Under the pieces are notes generated by a model. It worked only from the letters and a program-made list of their open reading frames with translations. It was not told where the DNA came from and ran no database searches. The position numbers and the translations under genes were made by a program. Below, piece after piece: positions 43,015-46,303 of a stretch of DNA of 46,303 bases; positions within the stretch are counted from its first letter, which is position 1, and each line of letters begins with the position of its first letter. The DNA lies in assembly GCF_014652355.1 (NCBI RefSeq), contig NZ_BMYQ01000018.1, positions 1-46,303 on the forward strand. Reading direction: 5' to 3'. This DNA is from Gemmobacter lanyuensis. Its GTDB lineage: Bacteria > Pseudomonadota > Alphaproteobacteria > Rhodobacterales > Rhodobacteraceae.

Positions 43015-43884
43015 TCAGTCGTTGTTGAGAATGTCGCGGTGATAACGCCCCAGCAATACGGTGCCGAGGAAAAGCGTCCCGAGCCCGAAGAGGAGCACGA
43101 AGCTGGGGGCCACGTAGCTGGCATCATACATCGGGTAGAAGCCTTTCCGCATCTCGCCAGTCACATGCAGCAGGGGGTTGTACCACAGGATCGCCCGCGC
43201 GAAGCTGGGCATGTCCTCATAGATGAACATCACCCCCGAGGCGAGCATCAGCGGCCGCATGGTAATGCCCCAGACCATTTCCCAGACCGGCAGCAGCCCG
43301 AACAGCGCGCAGTTCAGCACGCCGATGCCCATGGAAAAGACCATCAGCATCAGATGGGACAGCAGGATCGGCTGCAGTTCCAGAATGACGTGCGTGTCTG
43401 ACAGCAAGAGAATGCCCAGCAGCACAAGGAAGGTGATGGTGATCCCGGTCAGAGCATTCAGCGCAAAGCGCCCCAGCAGCGCATCGACCCAGGTGACCGC
43501 CGGATACATCAGCAGCGGCCGGGAATAGACGATGGCGCGCGCCACCGCGTTGGCTATATCGCCATAGACCATGAAGGGCAGATAGCCCGTCGCATAGAAC
43601 AGCATGAAATTGGTGCCGAGCGGCGGGCTGCGCATGAACAGCCCGAAGGCGACCGACAAGAGCAGGATCGCCCCCAGCGGCTCCAGCACCGCCCAGAGAT
43701 AGCCCCCCGGCGACCGGCCGTAGCGCGACGACATCTCGCGCAGCATCAGGGCCAGAACGGTCCGCAGCGTGGGGAAGCGCCGGGTCAGCACCCGCCGGGG
43801 CTGCCGGGGTTCCTGAGGCAGCGGGACCGCCGATTGGGGCACCGGGCTGGGGTCGGCGTCAGGCAGCAAGGAGGAGGAGGGCAT
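43015..43884 (-). CDS. kpsM: Capsule polysaccharide ABC transporter, permease
   Basis: This KpsM/Wzm-type inner-membrane permease has 289 residues and about six hydrophobic segments (beginning YLWAVLEPLGAILLLSVAFGLF near residue 65). The family motif block RYGRSPGGYLWAVLEPLG precedes the first segment. MLASGVMFIYEDMPSFARAILWYNPLLH is the conserved C-terminal region. With KpsT it would move the finished lipid-linked polysaccharide across the inner membrane. ATG 43884 gives a polar proline-rich N-terminus; an upstream open frame is less likely. It is divergent from kpsE (95-bp gap), which probably holds both promoters. Confidence 0.92.
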   Translation of the reverse strand: MPSSSLLPDADPSPVPQSAVPLPQEPRQPRRVLTRRFPTLRTVLALMLREMSSRYGRSPGGYLWAVLEPLGAILLLSVAFGLFMRSPPLGTNFMLFYATGYLPFMVYGDIANAVARAIVYSRPLLMYPAVTWVDALLGRFALNALTGITITFLVLLGILLLSDTHVILELQPILLSHLMLMVFSMGIGVLNCALFGLLPVWEMVWGITMRPLMLASGVMFIYEDMPSFARAILWYNPLLHVTGEMRKGFYPMYDASYVAPSFVLLFGLGTLFLGTVLLGRYHRDILNND

Positions 43885-43979
43885 GCACGAACCTGTGGTA
43901 AACCGGTGCTGGCGTTTCAAATGCCCATTATGTAGAAGGGGGCGCACAAGTTCAAATCGGTTCATGCCGGGGCAAGCCA

Positions 43980-45332
43980 TTGAATGATCAGCAGAACCCA
44001 GATGCGGCCAGCGCGCAGGATCTGCCGCTGACCCCGGCTGCCCCTCCGGCAAAAGTGCCGGTCGCGGGCAAAAAGCCCCGCAAACCGGCCAGCGCGGCCA
44101 CTCGACAGCAAGTTTTTGTCGAAGGGGATGACGAGGCGCCGCCCGCCCGTGCGGCCGGCCGCGGTGCCGCCGAGGCGCGCCCGGTGCCTGTGGTCGAGAT
44201 CCGCCCCATGGCCGAACCCGCCCGGCTGCAGCCCCGCCACCGTGGGCTTGCCCTCTCTTTTGCGGTGCTGGTGCTGCTGCCGCTTCTGATCACCATGGGC
44301 TATCTCTGGGGCGTGGCGCAGGATCAATATGCCTCGACCGTCGCCTTCACCGTCCGGCGCGAGGAAAACACCTCGGGCGCGCTGATGGGCGGGCTGGCCC
44401 AGCTGACCGGCGCGGGCGGCATGTCGGAAGCCGACATCCTCTACGAATTCATCCAGAGCCAGGAAATCGTCGCGGCCATTGACGAACGCGTGGGGCTGGA
44501 TGCGCTTTATGCGCTCCACTGGCCGCGCGACCCGGTCTTCGCGCTTTGGCCCGATGCGGCGATCGAGGATCTGCACGCCTATTGGCGGCGCATGGTCCGC
44601 ATCTCCTATGATCAGAGCACCCGGCTGATCGAGCTGCGCGTGCTGGCCTTCACCGCCGAGGATTCCCAGCGCATCGCCGGCGAGATCGTGGCCGAGAGCC
44701 AGCGCATGATCAATGCGCTGAACACCCAGGCGCGTGAAGATGTCATGCGCTATGCCAACAGCGATCTGGACCAGGCGCTGGCCCGTCTGAAGGATGCGCG
44801 CGAGGCGCTGAGCCGCTTCCGCACCCGTACGCGGATCGTCGATCCGGCGGCTGATATCCAGGGCCGGATGGGTGTTCTGAACAATCTGCAGCAGCAGCTG
44901 GCCGAAGCCCTGATCGAAAATGACATCGTTCTGGGGACCACCCAGGAAACCGATCCGCGCCGCAACCAGACCGCGCGCCGCATCCAGGTGATCCGCGACC
45001 GCATCACCGCGGAACGTCAAACCTTTGCCTCGGCCGATCAGCCCGGGGACGGGGATGAGAATTACCCCGAACTCATCGCCGAATTCGAACGCCTGACCGT
45101 CGATCAGCAATTCGCAGAAGAGGCCTATCGCACCGCCCTGGCCGCGCTGGATGTCGCCCGGGCCAATGCCTCGCGCCAGACGCTCTATCTGACGCCCTAT
45201 ATCCGGCCGACGCTGCCGCAGCTGGCGGAATTCCCGCAGCGCTTTGTCTGGTCGGGGCTGGTGGGCCTGTTCCTGCTGCTGGCCTGGTCGATCGGGGCCC
45301 TGGTCTTCTATAGTATCCGCGATCGGCGCTGA
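43980..45332 (+). CDS. kpsE: Capsule polysaccharide export inner-membrane protein (KpsE/Wzz-like)
   Basis: This 450-residue polysaccharide co-polymerase-like protein spans the inner membrane and periplasm and connects the ABC transporter to the outer-membrane exporter. A proline/alanine-rich cytoplasmic N-terminus (1-90) is followed by a membrane segment (LALSFAVLVLLPLLITMGYL, about 85-104). A periplasmic domain with coiled-coil segments follows (about 230-400), and a C-terminal membrane segment ends the protein (WSGLVGLFLLLAWSIGALVF). The best start is TTG 43980 (MNDQQNPDAA); no in-frame ATG lies before residue 78. kpsT follows on the same strand after 16 bases. Confidence 0.9.
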   Translation: MNDQQNPDAASAQDLPLTPAAPPAKVPVAGKKPRKPASAATRQQVFVEGDDEAPPARAAGRGAAEARPVPVVEIRPMAEPARLQPRHRGLALSFAVLVLLPLLITMGYLWGVAQDQYASTVAFTVRREENTSGALMGGLAQLTGAGGMSEADILYEFIQSQEIVAAIDERVGLDALYALHWPRDPVFALWPDAAIEDLHAYWRRMVRISYDQSTRLIELRVLAFTAEDSQRIAGEIVAESQRMINALNTQAREDVMRYANSDLDQALARLKDAREALSRFRTRTRIVDPAADIQGRMGVLNNLQQQLAEALIENDIVLGTTQETDPRRNQTARRIQVIRDRITAERQTFASADQPGDGDENYPELIAEFERLTVDQQFAEEAYRTALAALDVARANASRQTLYLTPYIRPTLPQLAEFPQRFVWSGLVGLFLLLAWSIGALVFYSIRDRR

Positions 45333-45348
45333 ACCGGCGGGCTGGCAG

Positions 45349-46032
45349 ATGATCCGCTTCGAACACCTGCACAAGAGCTTCCGGATCGGCGCGGGGCGCA
45401 AGATCATCGTGCAGGATCTGGACCTGACGCTGCCCACGGGGCGGTCGCTGGCGCTGCTCGGGCGCAATGGTGCGGGCAAGTCCACCTTGTTGCAGATGGT
45501 GGCGGGCACCATCCGCCCCGATTCCGGGCGCATCGTCTCGGACGGGACCATCAGCTGGCCGGTGGGCCTGGGCGGTGCGGTCCACCGCGACCTGACCGGG
45601 GCGCAGAACATCCGCTTCATCGCGCGCATCTATGGTGTGGATACCGAACAGCTGGCCGCCTTCGTCGAGGATTTCGCGGAACTGGGGCAGCATTTCCATA
45701 TGCCGGTCCGCAGCTATTCTTCCGGGATGCGCTCGCGGCTGACCTTCGGCGCCGCCATGGGCATCCGCTTTGACACCTATCTGGTGGATGAGGTCACCTC
45801 GGTCGGCGATGCAGCCTTCCGCCGCAAGAGCCGCGCCGTCTTCCACGAGCGCATGAAGGCCTCCAGCGCGATCATGGTCAGCCATGATATGGCCACGGTG
45901 CGCGCCTTCTGTGATTCCGGTCTGGTGCTGGAGCAGGGGCAGCTGTGGTACTTCGACGATCTGGAAGAGGCGATTGCGCTCCACCGTCAGCTCATGGGGG
46001 ATACACCCGCCCCCCGGCGCGGGCGGCGCTGA
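45349..46032 (+). CDS. kpsT: Capsule polysaccharide ABC transporter, ATPase
   Basis: KpsT is the ATP-binding partner of KpsM. The 227-residue protein has Walker A GRNGAGKST (38-46), the ABC signature YSSGMRSRL (about 122), Walker B YLVDEVTSVGD and the H-loop MVSHDMATV. Its length (no C-terminal carbohydrate-binding domain) places it with group 2 capsule exporters such as E. coli KpsT and CtrD, not with Wzt of O-antigens. ATG 45349 is the MIRFEHLHKSF start; it is cotranscribed with kpsE and followed by a terminator. Confidence 0.95.
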   Translation: MIRFEHLHKSFRIGAGRKIIVQDLDLTLPTGRSLALLGRNGAGKSTLLQMVAGTIRPDSGRIVSDGTISWPVGLGGAVHRDLTGAQNIRFIARIYGVDTEQLAAFVEDFAELGQHFHMPVRSYSSGMRSRLTFGAAMGIRFDTYLVDEVTSVGDAAFRRKSRAVFHERMKASSAIMVSHDMATVRAFCDSGLVLEQGQLWYFDDLEEAIALHRQLMGDTPAPRRGRR

Positions 46033-46062
46033 CCCCTCCCTGATCCCCTGCGCGATCCTGAG

Positions 46063-46091
46063 GACCCGGCTTTTGCCGGGTCTTTGTGTTT
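46063..46091 (+). terminator. Rho-independent terminator of kpsE-kpsT
   Basis: GACCCGGC (46063-46070), a TTTT loop and GCCGGGTC (46075-46082) form a perfect 8-bp stem followed by TTTGTGTTT, 30 bases after the kpsT stop. Confidence 0.88.
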
Positions 46092-46303
46092 GGTGGCCCG
46101 AGATCCCGATTCCCGCCCCGATTCCGGCGGTGATTCCGGTTCCCCCCGTTTTTCGGCGGTGATTCTTGGTTGATTCTGGGGGTTTGGGTGATTTGTGTTG
46201 TGGATAAGTGTTGGTTTGTGGGTTTGTGTTGCGGGAATTTTTTGGTTGGGATGCCAATGAAACAAGGGGTGTGCGACGGTTGTGTGAAGAAAGTTGGTGT
46301 TGG
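46092..46303. other. G/T-rich repeat region with DnaA box at the window edge
   Basis: No gene is seen. GATTC recurs at 46108, 46120, 46132, 46161 and 46172 (spacings 12, 12, 29, 11), with GGCGGTGATTC twice (46126 and 46155). A perfect DnaA-box complement TGTGGATAA lies at 46199-46207 in a strongly G+T-rich, C-poor strand. The meaning is unclear, and the region continues beyond the window. Confidence 0.45.

Overview
The window is most likely part of a large plasmid or chromid from an alphaproteobacterium of the family Rhodobacteraceae (Paracoccus/Rhodobacter/roseobacter type). The evidence is the high G+C and the codon use, an RPA-type replication initiator (37453-38499) divergent from a parA-parB pair (35635-37023, 34517-35524), three 22-bp-spaced iterons, a palindromic parS-like site, and IS elements typical of this family (IS5/IS427 group, IS1202/ISNCY, IS21, IS110, IS3). 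I cannot name the species.

Layout: (1) 1-2400 is a graveyard of truncated transposase genes. (2) 2568-10926 is a visibly less G+C-rich module with a giant three-part glycosyltransferase, a coiled-coil sulfotransferase carrying 138-bp tandem repeats, a GSCFA-domain protein and another sulfotransferase-like gene. (3) 10927-14211 holds an IS3 remnant and a decayed ISNCY element split by an IS5 element. (4) 14546-19381 holds cysD and cysNC, which make PAPS, and ilvD. (5) 19617-27948 is a seven-gene operon: tagD (CDP-glycerol synthesis), an XcbB/CpsF-like protein, a sulfotransferase-like protein, a TagF-GT4 fusion, two GT2 proteins and a LicD/fukutin-like protein. It is followed by an opposing pair, a coiled-coil protein and an RgpF-type protein (27902-31404), then a second GT4 enzyme with a vestigial TagF domain, and galE. 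(6) 34494-38499 is the replication and partition module. (7) 38590-46032 has a DUF2793 protein, the four dTDP-L-rhamnose genes (order C-B-D-A) and the ABC-transporter capsule export genes kpsM, kpsE and kpsT.

Taken together, the gene set predicts a plasmid-borne surface polysaccharide exported by a KpsMTE-type machine. It would contain rhamnose and galactose, carry glycerol-phosphate (teichoic-acid-like) units made from CDP-glycerol, and be sulfated using locally made PAPS. Rhamnose-operon plasmids that control biofilm formation are known in roseobacters. The combination with tagD/TagF/LicD and sulfation is the part that looks unusual. The polymer itself is an inference from gene content. No CRISPR array, tRNA or rRNA was seen.
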